Source: Sepiola atlantica
Taxonomy: Eukaryota; Mollusca; Cephalopoda; Sepiida; Sepiolidae
Assembly (NCBI GenBank): GCA_963556195.1
Contig: CAUVYP010000579.1
Location: 1,612,001 to 1,676,000 of the forward strand
Direction of reading: 5' to 3'
DNA length: 64,000 nucleotides
Made by a program: the position numbers and the translations under genes
Notes under the pieces: generated by a model
Told to the model about the DNA's origin: nothing
Database searches by the model: none
What the model saw: the letters and a program-made list of their open reading frames with translations, nothing else
Shown: positions 1 through 11,648 of the stretch, in pieces
How the letters are laid out: each line of letters opens with the position of its first letter
Position numbering within the stretch: the first letter of the stretch is position 1

Positions 1-116
1 TTGGTACTTCAGTAGAAAATGTGTGTCCGCTAATGTCTGCAAAGTTTCGGAGCACAATTCTTATAAATGTGGAAGTTATAAACAAAAGCGATATCAACTT
101 AAAATCCCACTAAATT
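1..116 (+). repeat. Partial satellite monomer at the left edge
   Basis: This is the right-hand 116 bp (m71-m186) of a monomer cut by the window edge. The body has CTAATG and TTCGGAG and the tail is of B/G type (AACAAAAGCGATATC), so it fits class G. It carries ATCCCAC where nearly all copies have ATCGCAC; the class C monomer ending near 5,882 shares this change. The array evidently continues to the left of the window. Confidence 0.95.
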
Positions 117-860
117 TTGTTGATGTTTTGCGTATTCAGTTTGTATCGACATATCTCCGGGAGTACAAGAGCTGAACTTCTGAAACTTGGTACTTCAGTA
201 GAAAATGTGTGTCCGCTAATGTCTGCAAAGTTTCGGAGCACAATTCTTATAAATGTGGAAGTTATTAACACAAGCGATATACCTTTTAAATCGCACTAAA
301 TTTTGTTGATGTTTTGCGTATTCAGTTTGTATCGACATATCTCCGGGAGTACAAGAGCTGAACTTCTGAAACTTGGTACTTCAGTAGAAAATGTGTGTCC
401 GCTAATGTCTGCAAAGTTTCAGAGCACAATTCTTATAAATGTGGAAGTTATAAACAAAAGCGATATCAACTTAAAATCGCACTAAATTTTGTTGATGTTT
501 TGCGTATTCAGTTTGTATCGACATATCTCCGGGAGTACAAGAGCTGGACTTCTGAAACTTGGTACTGCAGTAGAAAATGTGTGTCCGCTAATGTCTGCAA
601 AGTTTCAGAGCACAATTCTTATAAATGTGGAAGTTATAAACACAAGCGATATCAACATAAAATCGCACTAAATTTTGTTGATGTTTTGCGTATTCAGTTT
701 GTATCGACATATCTCCGGGAGTACAAGAGCTGAACTTCTGAAACTTGGTACTTCAGTAGAAAATGTGTGTCCGCAAATGTCTGCAAAGTTTCGGAGCACA
801 ATTCTTATAAATGTGGAAGTTATTAACAAAAGACCTATCAACTTTAAATCGCACTAAATT

Positions 861-1046
861 TTGTTTATGTTTTGCGTATTCAGTTTGTATCGACATATCT
901 CCGGGAGTACAAGAGCTGAACTTCTGAAACTTCGTACATCAGTAGAAAATGTGTGTCCGCTATTGTCTGCAAAGTTTCGGAGCACAATTCTCATAAATGT
1001 GGAAGTTATAAACAAAAGCGATATCAACTTAAAATCGCACTAAATT
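861..1046 (+). repeat. Class F monomer (TTTATG head, CGTACATCA, CTATTG, TTCTCATAA)
   Basis: Four linked markers define F: the TTGTTTATG head, CGTACATCAG at m73, CTATTG at m100 and TTCTCATAA at m129. The tail is of the B/G type. F nearly always follows E. Copies with all F markers but the TTGTTGATG head (for example 1,047, 3,837, 44,013, 44,757, 46,617 and 63,171) lie next to rearranged junctions. Subvariants are CTATTTTC (38,620, 41,223, 47,733, 49,221) and GAAAATTCG (21,693, 27,459, 29,319). Confidence 0.9.
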
Positions 1047-1790
1047 TTGTTGATGTTTTGCGTATTCAGTTTGTATCGACATATCTCCGGGAGTACAAGA
1101 GCTGAACTTCTGAAACTTCGTACATCAGTAGAAAATGTGTGTCCGCTATTGTCTGCAAAGTTTCGGAGCACAATTCTCATAAATGTGGAAGTTATAAACA
1201 AAAGCGATATCAACTTAAAATCGCACTAAATTTTGTTGATGTTTTGCGTATTCAGTTTGTATCGACATATCTCCGGGAGTACAAGAGCTGAACTTCTGAA
1301 ACTTGGTACTTCAGTAGAAAATGTGTGTCCGCTAATGTCTGCAAAGTTTAGGAGCACAATTCTTATAAATGTGGAAGTTATTAACACAAGCGATATACCT
1401 TTTAAATCGCACTAAATTTTGTTGATGTTTTGCGTATTCAGTTTGTATCGACATATCTCCGGGAGTACAAGAGCTGAACTTCTGAAACTTGGTACTTCAG
1501 TAGAAAATGTGTGTCCGCTAATGTCTGCAAAGTTTCAGAGCACAATTCTTATAAATGTAGAAGTTATAAACAAAAGCGATATCAACTTAAAATCGCACTA
1601 AATTTTGTTGATGTTTTGCGTATTCAGTTTGTATCGACATATCTCCGGGAGTACAAGAGCTGAACTTCTGAAACTTGGTACTTCAGTAGAAAATGTGTGT
1701 CCGCTATTGTCTGCAAAGTTTCAGAGCACAATTATTATAAATGTGGAAGTTATAAACAAAAGCGATATCAACTTAAAATCGCACTAAATT

Positions 1791-1976
1791 TTGTTGATGT
1801 TTTGCGTATTCAGTTTGTATCGACATATCTCCGGGAGTACAAGAGCTGGACTTCTGAAACTTGGTACTTCAGTAGAAAATGTGTGTCCGCTAATGTCTGC
1901 AAAGTTTCAGAGCACAATTCTTATAAATGTGGAAGTTATAAACACAAGCGATATCAACATAAAATCGCACTAAATT
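1791..1976 (+). repeat. Class D monomer, left-domain subtype (GCTGGAC)
   Basis: The tail is CACAAGCGATATCAACAT and the body has TTCAGAG. A TGA to TGG change at m57-m59 gives GCTGGAC. This removes a stop in one overlapping frame and produces apparent open frames of 112 or 174 codons in the neighbourhood. GCTGGAC copies occur only left of about 14.7 kb, mostly in class D but also in a few B', A' and E copies. It is normally followed by an E monomer with CCGCAAATG. Confidence 0.88.
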
Positions 1977-2162
1977 TTGTTGATGTTTTGCGTATTCAGT
2001 TTGTATCGACATATCTCCGGGAGTACAAGAGCTGAACTTCTGAAACTTGGTACTTCAGTAGAAAATGTGTGTCCGCAAATGTCTGCAAAGTTTCGGAGCA
2101 CAATTCTTATAAATGTGGAAGTTATTAACAAAAGACCTATCAACTTTAAATCGCACTAAATT
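1977..2162 (+). repeat. Class E monomer, left-domain subtype (CCGCAAATG)
   Basis: The tail is ATTAACAAAAGACCTATC followed by AACTTTAAATCGC; AGCGATATC of other tails is replaced by AGACCTATC. The body has CAA instead of CTA at m100. This subtype recurs only up to 14,625 and is consistently preceded by a D copy with GCTGGAC and followed by F, so D-E-F behaves as a linked block. Confidence 0.88.
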
Positions 2163-4208
2163 TTGTTTATGTTTTGCGTATTCAGTTTGTATCGACATAT
2201 CTCCGGGAATACAAGAGCTGAACTTCTGAAACTTCGTACATCAGTAGAAAATGGGTGTCCGCTATTGTCTGCAAAGTTTCGGAGCACAATTCTCATAAAT
2301 GTGGAAGTTATAAACAAAAGCGATATCAACTTAAAATCGCACTAAATTTTGTTGATGTTTTGCGTATTCAGTTTGTATCGACATATCTCCGGGAGTACAA
2401 GAGCTGAACTTCTGAAACTTGGTACTTCAGTAGAAAATGTGTGTCCGCTAATGTCTGCAAAGTTTCGGAGCACAATTCTCATAAATGTGGAAGTTATAAA
2501 CAAAAGCGATATCAACTTAAAATCGCACTAAATTTTGTTGATGTTTTGCGTATTCAGTTTATATCGACATATCTCCGGGAGTACAAGAGCTGAACTTCTG
2601 AAACTTGGTACTTCAGTAGAAAATGTGTGTCCGCTAATGTCTGCAAAGTTTCGGAGCACAATTCTTATAAATGTGAAAGTTATTAACACAAGCGATATAC
2701 CTTTTAAATCGCACTAAATTTTGTTGATGTTTTGCGTATTCAGTTTGTATCGACATATCTCCGGGAGTACAAGAGCTGAACTTCTGAAACTTGGTACTTC
2801 AGTAGAAAATGTGTGTCCGCTAATGTCTGCAAAGTTTCGGAGCACAATTCTTATAAATGTGGAAGTTATTAACACAAGCGATATACCTTTTAAATCGCAC
2901 TAAATTTTGTTGATGTTTTGCGTATTCAGTTTGTATCGACATATCTCCGGGAGTACAAGAGCTGAACTTCTGAAACTTGATACTTCAGTAGAAAATGTGT
3001 GTCCGCTAATGTCTGCAAAGTTTCAGAGCACAATTCTTATAAATGTGGAAGTTATAAACAAAAGCGATATCAACTTAAAATCGCACTAAATTTTGTTGAT
3101 GTTTTGCGTATTCAGTTTGTATCGACATATCTCCGGGAGTACAAGAGCTGAACTTCTGAAACTTGGTACTTCAGTAGAAAATGTGTGTCCGCTAATGTCT
3201 GCAAAGTTTCAGAGCACAATATGTATAAATGTGGAAGTTATAAACACAAGCGATATCAACTTAAAATCGCACTAAATTTTGTTGATGTTTTGCGTATTCA
3301 GTTTGTATCGACATATCTCCGGGAGTACAAGAGCTGAACTTCTGAAACTTGGTACTTCAGTAGAAAATGTGTGTCCGCTAATGTCTGCAAAGTTTCGGAG
3401 CACAATACTTATAAATGTGGAAGTTATTAACAAAAGACCTATCAACTTTAAATCGCACTAAATTTTGTTTATGTTTTGCGTATTCAGTTTGTATCGACAT
3501 ATCTCCGGGAGTACAAGAGCTGAACTTCTGAAACTTCGTACATCAGTAGAAAATGTGTGTCCGCTATTGTCTGCAAAGTTTCGGAGCACAATTCTCATAA
3601 ATATGGAAGTTATAAACAAAAGCGATATCAACTTAAAATCGCACTAAATTTTGTTGATGTTTTGCGTATTCAGTTTGTATCGACATATCTCCGGGAGTAC
3701 AAGAGCTGAACTTCTGAAACTTCGTGCTTCAGTAGAAAATGTGTGTCCGCTAATGTCTGCAAAGTTTCGGAGCACAATTCTTATAAATGTGGAAGTTATT
3801 AACACAAGCGATATACCTTTTAAATCGCACTAAATTTTGTTGATGTTTTGCGTATTCAGTTTGTATCGACATATCTCCGGGAGTACAAGAGCTGAACTTC
3901 TGAAACTTCGTACATCAGTAGAAAATGTGTGTCCGCTATTGTCTGCAAAGTTTCGCAGCACAATTCTCATAAATGTGGAAGTTATAAACAAAAGCGATAT
4001 CAACTTAAAATCGCACTAAATTTTGTTGATGTTTTGCGTATTCAGTTTGTATCGACATATCTCCGGGAGTACAAGAGCTGAACTTCTGAAACTTGGTACT
4101 TCAGTAGAAAATGTATGTCCGCTAATGTCTGCAAAGTTTCGAGGCACAATTCTTATAAATGTGGAAGTTATTAACACAAGCGATATACCTTTTAAATCGC
4201 ACTAAATT

Positions 4209-4394
4209 TTGTTGATGTTTTGCGTATTCAGTTTGTATCGACATATCTCCGGGAGTACAAGAGCTGAACTTCTGAAACTTGGTACTTCAGTAGAAAATGT
4301 GTGTCCGCTAATGTCTGCAAAGTTTCGGAGCACAATTCTTATAAATGTGGAAGTTATAAACAAAAGCGATATCAACTTAAAATCGCACTAAATT
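4209..4394 (+). repeat. Class G monomer, used as reference unit
   Basis: This copy is close to the overall consensus and serves as the reference. m7-m70 is the most conserved block and contains TGCGTATTCAG, TATCGACATATC, CTCCGGGAG and AAGAGCTGAAC. m71-m120 holds most body variants: GGT/CGT/TGT at m73, CTT/CAT around m78, TGT/TGG at m94, CTA/CAA at m100, ATG/TTG at m103 and CGG/CAG at m118. m127-m176 is the AT-rich variable tail. m181-m186 is TAAATT, leading into the next TTGTTGATG. It contains three GTAC-, AGCT- or GATATC-type palindromic sites useful for restriction ladders. Class G combines an unmodified CGG body with the CAAAAGCGATATCAACTT tail. It usually lies between F and A, or after C. 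Confidence 0.9.
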
Positions 4395-5324
4395 TTGTTG
4401 ATGTTTTGCGTATTCAGTTTGTATCGACATATCTCCGGGAGTACAAGAGCTGAACTTCTGAAACTTGGTACTTCAGTAGAAAATGTGTGTCCGCTAATGT
4501 CTGCAAAGTTTCGGAGCACAATTCTTATAAATGTGGAAGTTATTAACACAAGCGATATACCTTTTAAATCGCACTAAATTTTGTTGATGTTTTGCGTATT
4601 CAGTTTGTATCGACATATCTCCGGGAGTACAAGAGCTGAACTTCTGAAACTTCGTACTTCAGTAGAAAATGTGTGTCCGCTAATGTCTGCAAAGTTTCAG
4701 AGCACAATTCTTATAAATGTGGAAGTTATAAACAAAAGCGATATCAACTTAAAATCGCACTAAATTTTGTTGATGTTTTGCGTATTCAGTTTGTATCGAC
4801 ATATCTCCGGGAGTACAAGAGCTGGACTTCTGAAACTTGGTACTTCAGTAGAAAATGTGTGTCCGCTAATGTCTGCAAAGTTTCAGAGCACAATTCTTAT
4901 GAATGTGGAAGTTATAAACACAAGCGATATCAACATAAAATCGCACTAAATTTTGTTGATGTTTTGCGTATTCAGTTTGTATCGACATATCTCCGGGAGT
5001 ACAAGAGCTGAACTTCTGAAACTTGGTACTTCAGTAGAAAATGTGTGTCCGCAAATGTCTGCAAAGTTTCGGAGCACAATTCTTATAAATGTGGAAGTTA
5101 TTAACAAAAGACCTATCAACTTTAAATCGCACTAAATTTTGTTTATGTTTTGCGTATTCAGTTTGTATCGACATATCTCCGGGAGTACAAGAGCTGAACT
5201 TCTGAAACTTCGTACATCAGTAGAAAATGTGTGTCCGCTATTGTCTGCAAAGTTTCGGAGCACAATTCTCATAAATGTGGAAGTTATAAACAAAAGCGAT
5301 ATCAACTTAAAATCGCACTAAATT

Positions 5325-5510
5325 TTGTTGATGTTTTGCGTATTCAGTTTGTATCGACATATCTCCGGGAGTACAAGAGCTGAACTTCTGAAACTTGGTA
5401 CTTCAGTAGAAAATGTGTGTCCGCTAATGTCTGCAAAGTTTCGGAGCACAATTCTTATAAATGTGAAAGTTATTAACACAAGCGATATACCTTTTAAATC
5501 GCACTAAATT
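5325..5510 (+). repeat. Class A' monomer (A tail plus GTGAAA)
   Basis: This subtype is identical in plan to class A but has GTGAAAGTT instead of GTGGAAGTT at m139-m147. It is found between about 2.5 and 11.6 kb, is absent from 11.6 to 20.7 kb, and becomes common again from 20,763 onward. In the right half it usually follows F and precedes B. The gap in its distribution helps separate array domains. Confidence 0.88.
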
Positions 5511-5882
5511 TTGTTGATGTTTTGCGTATTCAGTTTGTATCGACATATCTCCGGGAGTACAAGAGCTGAACTTCTGAAACTTGGTACTTCAGTAGAAAAT
5601 GTGTGTCCGCTATTGTCTGCAAAGTTTCAGAGCACAATTCTTATAAATGTGGAAGTTATAAACAAAAGCGATATCAACTTAAAATCGCACTAAATTTTGT
5701 TGATGTTTTGCGTATTCAGTTTGTATCGACATATCTCGGGGAGTACAAGAGCTGAACTTCTGAAACTTGGTACTTCAGTAGAAAATGTGTGTCCGCTATT
5801 GTCTGCAAAGTTTCAGAGCACAATTTGTATAAATGTGGAAGTTATAAACACAAGCGATATCAACTTAAAATCCCACTAAATT

Positions 5883-6068
5883 TTGTTGATGTTTTGCGTA
5901 TTCAGTTTGTATCGACATATCTCCGGGAGTACAAGAGCTGAACTTCTGAAACTTGGTACTTCAGTAGAAAATGTGTGTCCGCTAATGTCTGCAAAGTTTC
6001 GGAGCACAATTCTTATAAATGTGGAAGTTATTAACAAAAGACCTATCAACTTTAAATCGCACTAAATT
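5883..6068 (+). repeat. Class E monomer, plain subtype
   Basis: This has the AAAAGACCTATC tail with an unmodified CTAATG body. It is present in both domains, usually after C, D or B and before F. The following monomer normally begins TTGTTTATG instead of TTGTTGATG, so the E tail and the F head are co-inherited across the unit boundary. A subtype with TTTGTACTTCAG occurs at 22,251, 23,925, 26,157, 28,017 and 29,877. Confidence 0.87.
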
Positions 6069-6254
6069 TTGTTTATGTTTTGCGTATTCAGTTTGTATCG
6101 ACATATCTCCGGGAGTACAAGAGCTGAACTTCTGAAACTTCGTACATCAGTAGAAAATGTGTGTCCGCTATTGTCTGCAAAGTTTCGGAGCACAATTCTC
6201 ATAAATGTGGAAGTTATAAACAAAAGCGATATCAACTTAAAATCGCACTAAATT

Positions 6255-6440
6255 TTGTTGATGTTTTGCGTATTCAGTTTGTATCGACATATCTCCGGGA
6301 GTACAAGAGCTGAACTTCTGAAACTTGGTACTTCAGTAGAAAATGTGTGTCCGCTAATGTCTGCAAAGTTTCGGAGCACAATTCTTATAAATGTGGAAGT
6401 TATTAACACAAGCGATATACCTTTTAAATCGCACTAAATT
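6255..6440 (+). repeat. Class A monomer (GATATACC tail)
   Basis: The tail reads ATTAACACAAGCGATATACC followed by TTTTAAATCGC, against ATAAAC...GATATCAACTTAAAA in class B. Five of seven bases just after GATAT differ, which looks like a clustered replacement rather than independent point mutations. The GATATC (EcoRV) site of the other tails is therefore absent. Class A has CTAATG and TTCGGAG in the body. It typically follows F or G and precedes B, and is found along the whole array. Confidence 0.9.
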
Positions 6441-6626
6441 TTGTTGATGTTTTGCGTATTCAGTTTGTATCGACATATCTCCGGGAGTACAAGAGCTGAA
6501 CTTCTGAAACTTGGTACTTCAGTAGAAAATGTGTGTCCGCTAATGTCTGCAAAGTTTCAGAGCACAATTCTTATAAATGTGGAAGTTATAAACAAAAGCG
6601 ATATCAACTTAAAATCGCACTAAATT
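6441..6626 (+). repeat. Class B monomer (TTCAGAG, CAAAAG tail)
   Basis: Class B has CAG instead of CGG at m118-m120, a change of the type expected from CpG loss, and the tail ATAAACAAAAGCGATATC. It normally follows A or A' and precedes C, D or E. It is among the commonest classes and is present along the entire window. Confidence 0.9.
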
Positions 6627-8486
6627 TTGTTGATGTTTTGCGTATTCAGTTTGTATCGACATATCTCCGGGAGTACAAGAGCTGGACTTCTGAAACTTGG
6701 TACTTCAGTAGAAAATGTGTGTCCGCTATTGTCTGCAAAGTTTCAGAGCACAATTCTTATAAATGTGGAAGTTATAAACAAAAGCGATATCAACTTAAAA
6801 TCGCACTAAATTTTGTTGATGTTTTGCGTATTCAGTTTGTATCGACATATCTCCGGGAGTACAAGAGCTGGACTTCTGAAACTTGGTACTTCAGTAGAAA
6901 ATGTGTGTCCGCTAATGTCTGCAAAGTTTCAGAGCACAATTCTTATAAATGTGGAAGTTATAAACACAAGCGATATCAACATAAAATCGCACTAAATTTT
7001 GTTGATGTTTTGCGTATTCAGTTTGTATCGACATATCTCCGGGAGTACAAGAGCTGAACTTCTGAAACTTGGTACTTCAGTAGAAAATGTGTGTCCGCAA
7101 ATGTCTGCAAAGTTTCGGAGCACAATTCTTATAAATGTGGAAGTTATTAACAAAAGACCTATCAACTTTAAATCGCACTAAATTTTGTTTATGTTTTGCG
7201 TATTCAGTTTGTATCGACATATCTCCGGGAGTACAAGAGCTGAACTTCTGAAACTTCGTACATCAGTAGAAAATGTGTGTCCGCTGTTGTCTGCAAAGTT
7301 TCGGAGCACAATTCTCATAAATGTGGAAGTTATAAACAAAAGCGATATCAACTTAAAATCGCACTAAATTTTGTTGATGTTTTGCGTATTCAGTTTGTAT
7401 CGACATATCTCCGGGAGTACAAGAGCTGAACTTCTGAAACTTGGTACTTCAGTAGAAAATGTGTGTCCGCTAATGTCTGCAAAGTTTCGGAGCACAATTC
7501 TTATAAATGTGAAAGTTATTAACACAAGCGATATACCTTTTAAATCGCACTAAATTTTGTTGATGTTTTGCGTATTCAGTTTGTATCGACATATCTCCGG
7601 GAGTACAAGAGCTGAACTTCTGAAACTTGGTACTTCAGTAGAAAATGTGTGTCCGCTAATGTCTGCAAAGTTTCGGAGCACAATTCTTATAAATGTGGAA
7701 GTTATAAACACAAGCGATATACCTTTTAAATCGCACTAAATTTTGTTGATGTTTTGCGTATTCAGTTTGTATCGACATATCTCCGGGAGTACAAGAGCTG
7801 AACTTCTGAAACTTGGTACTTCAGTAGAAAATGTGTGTCCGCTAATGTCTGCAAAGTTTCAGAGCACAATTCTTATAAATGTGGAAGTTATAAACAAAAG
7901 CGATATCAACTTAAAATCGCACTAAATTTTGTTGATGTTTTGCGTATTCAGTTTGTATCGACATATCTCCGGGAGTACAAGAGCTGGACTTCTGAAACTT
8001 GGTACTTCAGTAGAAAATGTGTGTCCGCTAATGTCTGCAAAGTTTCAGAGCACAATTCTTATAAATGTGGAAGTTATAAACACAAGCGATATCAACATAA
8101 AATCGCACTAAATTTTGTTGATGTTTTGCGTATTCAGTTTGTATCGACATATCTCCGGGAGTACAAGAGCTGAACTTCTGAAACTTGGTACTTCAGTAGA
8201 AAATGTGTGTCCGCAAATGTCTGCAAAGTTTCGGAGCACAATTCTTATAAATGTGGAAGTTATTAACAAAAGACCTATCAACTTTAAATCGCACTAAATT
8301 TTGTTTATGTTTTGCGTATTCAGTTTGTATCGACATATCTCCGGGAGTACAAGAGCTGAACTTCTGAAACTTCGTACATCAGTAGAAAATGTGTGTCCGC
8401 TATTGTCTGCAAAGTTTCGGAGCACAATTCTTATAAATGTGGAAGTTATAAACAAAAGCGATATCAACTTAAAATCGCACTAAATT

Positions 8487-8672
8487 TTGTTGATGTTTTG
8501 CGTATTCAGTTTGTATCGACATATCTCCGGGAGTACAAGAGCTGAACTTCTGAAACTTGGTACTTCAGTAGAAAATGTGTGTCCGCTATTGTCTGCAAAG
8601 TTTCAGAGCACAATTCTTATAAATGTGGAAGTTATAAACAAAAGCGATATCAACTTAAAATCGCACTAAATT
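8487..8672 (+). repeat. Class B' monomer (CTATTG body, TTCAGAG)
   Basis: This copy joins the CTATTG body variant, otherwise typical of class F, to the class B CAG site and tail. It is found only in the left domain (from 1,605 to about 13.7 kb), including the CTATTC subvariants at 9,603 and 11,277 and the AGTACTTCAG subvariants at 11,649 and 13,509. The mosaic pattern suggests exchange between F- and B-class monomers. Confidence 0.82.
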
Positions 8673-9044
8673 TTGTTGATGTTTTGCGTATTCAGTTTGT
8701 ATCGACATATCTCCGGGAGTACAAGAGCTGGACTTCTGAAACTTGGTACTTAAGTAGAAAATGTGTGTCCGCTAATGTCTGCAAAGTTTCAGAGCACAAT
8801 TCTTATAAATGTGGAAGTTATAAACAAAAGCGATATCAACTTAAAATCGCACTAAATTTTGTTGATGTTTTGCGTATTCAGTTTGTATCGACATATCTCC
8901 GGGAGTACAAGAGCTGGACTTCTGAAACTTGGTACTTCAGTAGAAAATGTGTGTCCGCTAATGTCTGCAAAGTTTCGGAGCACAATTCTTATAAATGTGA
9001 AAGTTATTAACACAAGCGATATACCTTTTAAATCGCACTAAATT

Positions 9045-9788
9045 TTGTTGATGTTTTGCGTATTCAGTTTGTATCGACATATCTCCGGGAGTACAAGAGC
9101 TGAACTTCTGAAACTTGGTACTTCAGTAGAAAATGTGTGTCCGCTAATGTCTGCAAAGTTTCGGAGCACAATTCTTATAAATGTGAAAGTTATTAACACA
9201 AGCGATATACCTTTTAAATCGCACTAAATTTTGTTGATGTTTTGCGTATTCAGTTTGTATCGACATATCTCCGGGAGTACAAGAGCTGAACTTCTGAAAC
9301 TTGGTACTTCAGTAGAAAATGTGTGTCCGCTAATGTCTGCAAAGTTTCGGAGCACAATTCTTATAAATGTGAAAGTTATTAACACAAGCGATATACCTTT
9401 TAAATCGCACTAAATTTTGTTGATGTTTTGCGTATTCAGTTTGTATCGACATATCTCCGGGAGTACAAGAGCTGAACTTCTGAAACTTGGTACTTCAGTA
9501 GAAAATGTGTGTCCGCTATTGTCTGCAAAGTTTCAGAGCACAATTCTTATAAATGTGGAAGTTATAAACAAAAGCGATATCAACTTAAAATCGCACTAAA
9601 TTTTGTTGATGTTTTGCGTATTCAGTTTGTATCGACATATCTCCGGGAGTACAAGAGCTGAACTTCTGAAACTTCGTACTTCAGTAGAAAATGTGTGTCC
9701 GCTATTCTCTGCAAAGTTTCAGAGCACAATTCTTATAAATGTGGAAGTTATAAACAAAAGCGATATCAACTTAAAATCGCACTAAATT
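9045..9788 (+). repeat. Four-monomer block A'-A'-B'-B', copy 1
   Basis: These four monomers recur at 10,719-11,462, exactly nine monomers (1,674 bp) to the right. The shared private marker is CTATTCTCTGC in the fourth monomer. The flanks differ: this copy is followed by a mosaic E-tailed monomer at 9,789, while the other is followed by A'. The second copy differs by the TAA to CAA change near 11,084. Confidence 0.8.
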
Positions 9789-10718
9789 TTGTTGATGTTT
9801 TGCGTATTCAGTTTGTATCGACATATCTCCGGGAGTACAAGAGCTGGACTTCTGAAACTTGGTACTTCAGTAGAAAATGTGTGTCCGCTAATGTCTGCAA
9901 AGTTTCAGAGCACATATCTTATAAATGTGGAAGTTATTAACAAAAGACCTATCAACTTTAAATCGCACTAAATTTTGTTGATGTTTTGCGTATTCAGTTT
10001 GTATCGACATATCTCCGGGAGTACAAGAGCTGAACTTCTGAAACTTGGTACTTCAGTAGAAAATGTGTGTCCGCTAATGTCTGCAAAGTTTCGGAGCACA
10101 ATTCTTATAAATGTGGAAGTTATAAACAAAAGCGATATCAACTTAAAATCGCACTAAATTTTGTTGATGTTTTGCGTATTCAGTTTGTATCGACATATCT
10201 CCGGGAGTACAAGAGTTGGACTTCTGAAACTTGGTACTTCAGTAGAAAATGTGTGTCCGCTAATGTCTGCAAAGTTTCAGAGCACAATTCTTATAAATGT
10301 GGAAGTTATAAACACAAGCGATATCAACATAAAATCGCACTAAATTTTGTTGATGTTTTGCGTATTCAGTTTGTATCGACATATCTCCGGGAGTACAAGA
10401 GCTGAACTTCTGAAACTTGGTACTTCAGTAGAAAATGTGTGTCCGCAAATGTCTGCAAAGTTTCGGAGCACAATTCTTATAAATGTGGAAGTTATTAACA
10501 AAAGACCTATCAACTTTAAATCGCACTAAATTTTGTTTATGTTTTGCGTATTCAGTTTGTATCGACATATCTCCGGGAGTACAAGAGCTGAACTTCTGAA
10601 ACTTCGTACATCAGTAGAAAATGTGTGTCCGCTATTGTCTGCAAAGTTTCGGAGCACAATTCTCATAAATGTGGAAGTTATAAACAAAAGCGATATCAAC
10701 TTAAAATCGCACTAAATT

Positions 10719-11462
10719 TTGTTGATGTTTTGCGTATTCAGTTTGTATCGACATATCTCCGGGAGTACAAGAGCTGAACTTCTGAAACTTGGTACTTCAG
10801 TAGAAAATGTGTGTCCGCTAATGTCTGCAAAGTTTCGGAGCACAATTCTTATAAATGTGAAAGTTATTAACACAAGCGATATACCTTTTAAATCGCACTA
10901 AATTTTGTTGATGTTTTGCGTATTCAGTTTGTATCGACATATCTCCGGGAGTACAAGAGCTGAACTTCTGAAACTTGGTACTTCAGTAGAAAATGTGTGT
11001 CCGCTAATGTCTGCAAAGTTTCGGAGCACAATTCTTATAAATGTGAAAGTTATTAACACAAGCGATATACCTTTTAAATCGCACCAAATTTTGTTGATGT
11101 TTTGCGTATTCAGTTTGTATCGACATATCTCCGGGAGTACAAGAGCTGAACTTCTGAAACTTGGTACTTCAGTAGAAAATGTGTGTCCGCTATTGTCTGC
11201 AAAGTTTCAGAGCACAATTCTTATAAATGTGGAAGTTATAAACAAAAGCGATATCAACTTAAAATCGCACTAAATTTTGTTGATGTTTTGCGTATTCAGT
11301 TTGTATCGACATATCTCCGGGAGTACAAGAGCTGAACTTCTGAAACTTCGTACTTCAGTAGAAAATGTGTGTCCGCTATTCTCTGCAAAGTTTCAGAGCA
11401 CAATTCTTATAAATGTGGAAGTTATAAACAAAAGCGATATCAACTTAAAATCGCACTAAATT
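10719..11462 (+). repeat. Four-monomer block A'-A'-B'-B', copy 2
   Basis: This is the partner of the block at 9,045. The TAA near the end of the second A' monomer is CAA (GCACCAAATT), so the open frame starting at 10,905 runs through two monomers to 11,273. That is a single-base accident in a repeat, not evidence of a longer gene. Confidence 0.8.
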
Positions 11463-11648
11463 TTGTTGATGTTTTGCGTATTCAGTTTGTATCGACATAT
11501 CTCCGGGAGTACAAGAGCTGGACTTCTGAAACTTGGTACTTCAGTAGAAAATGTGTGTCCGCTAATGTCTGCAAAGTTTCGGAGCACAATTCTTATAAAT
11601 GTGAAAGTTATTAACACAAGCGATATACCTTTTAAATCGCACTAAATT

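Noticed and set aside
117..299. The repeated 60-codon open frames as protein genes
   Set aside because: They recur in every monomer only because 186 is divisible by three. Most start at TTG, have no ribosome-binding or promoter context, are broken in several copies, and tolerate clustered amino-acid changes in the tail. No domain is recognisable.
4236..4256. Genuine CENP-B box
   Set aside because: One core base differs and the spacing to CGGG is two bases too long, so it does not meet the core motif. It is retained only as a low-interest observation.
4294..4402. Phased A-tracts producing intrinsic curvature
   Set aside because: A/T tracts occur at about m87, m155, m172, m185 and m11 of the next copy, but spacings of about 17, 12 and 12 bp do not fit a 10.5-bp helical repeat well enough to claim curvature without a calculation.
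6533..7057. Longer open frames of 81 to 174 codons in a second frame (also at 395, 1,697, 4,673, 7,835, 8,579, 9,695, 10,067, 11,369, 12,485, 14,345)
   Set aside because: They arise where TGA at m57-m59 is changed to TGG (GCTGGAC), so the frame runs on into the next monomer. The predicted proteins are translations of the satellite.
10905..11273. A 122-codon frame spanning two monomers
   Set aside because: A single TAA to CAA change at the end of one monomer joins two copies of the same 60-codon frame.
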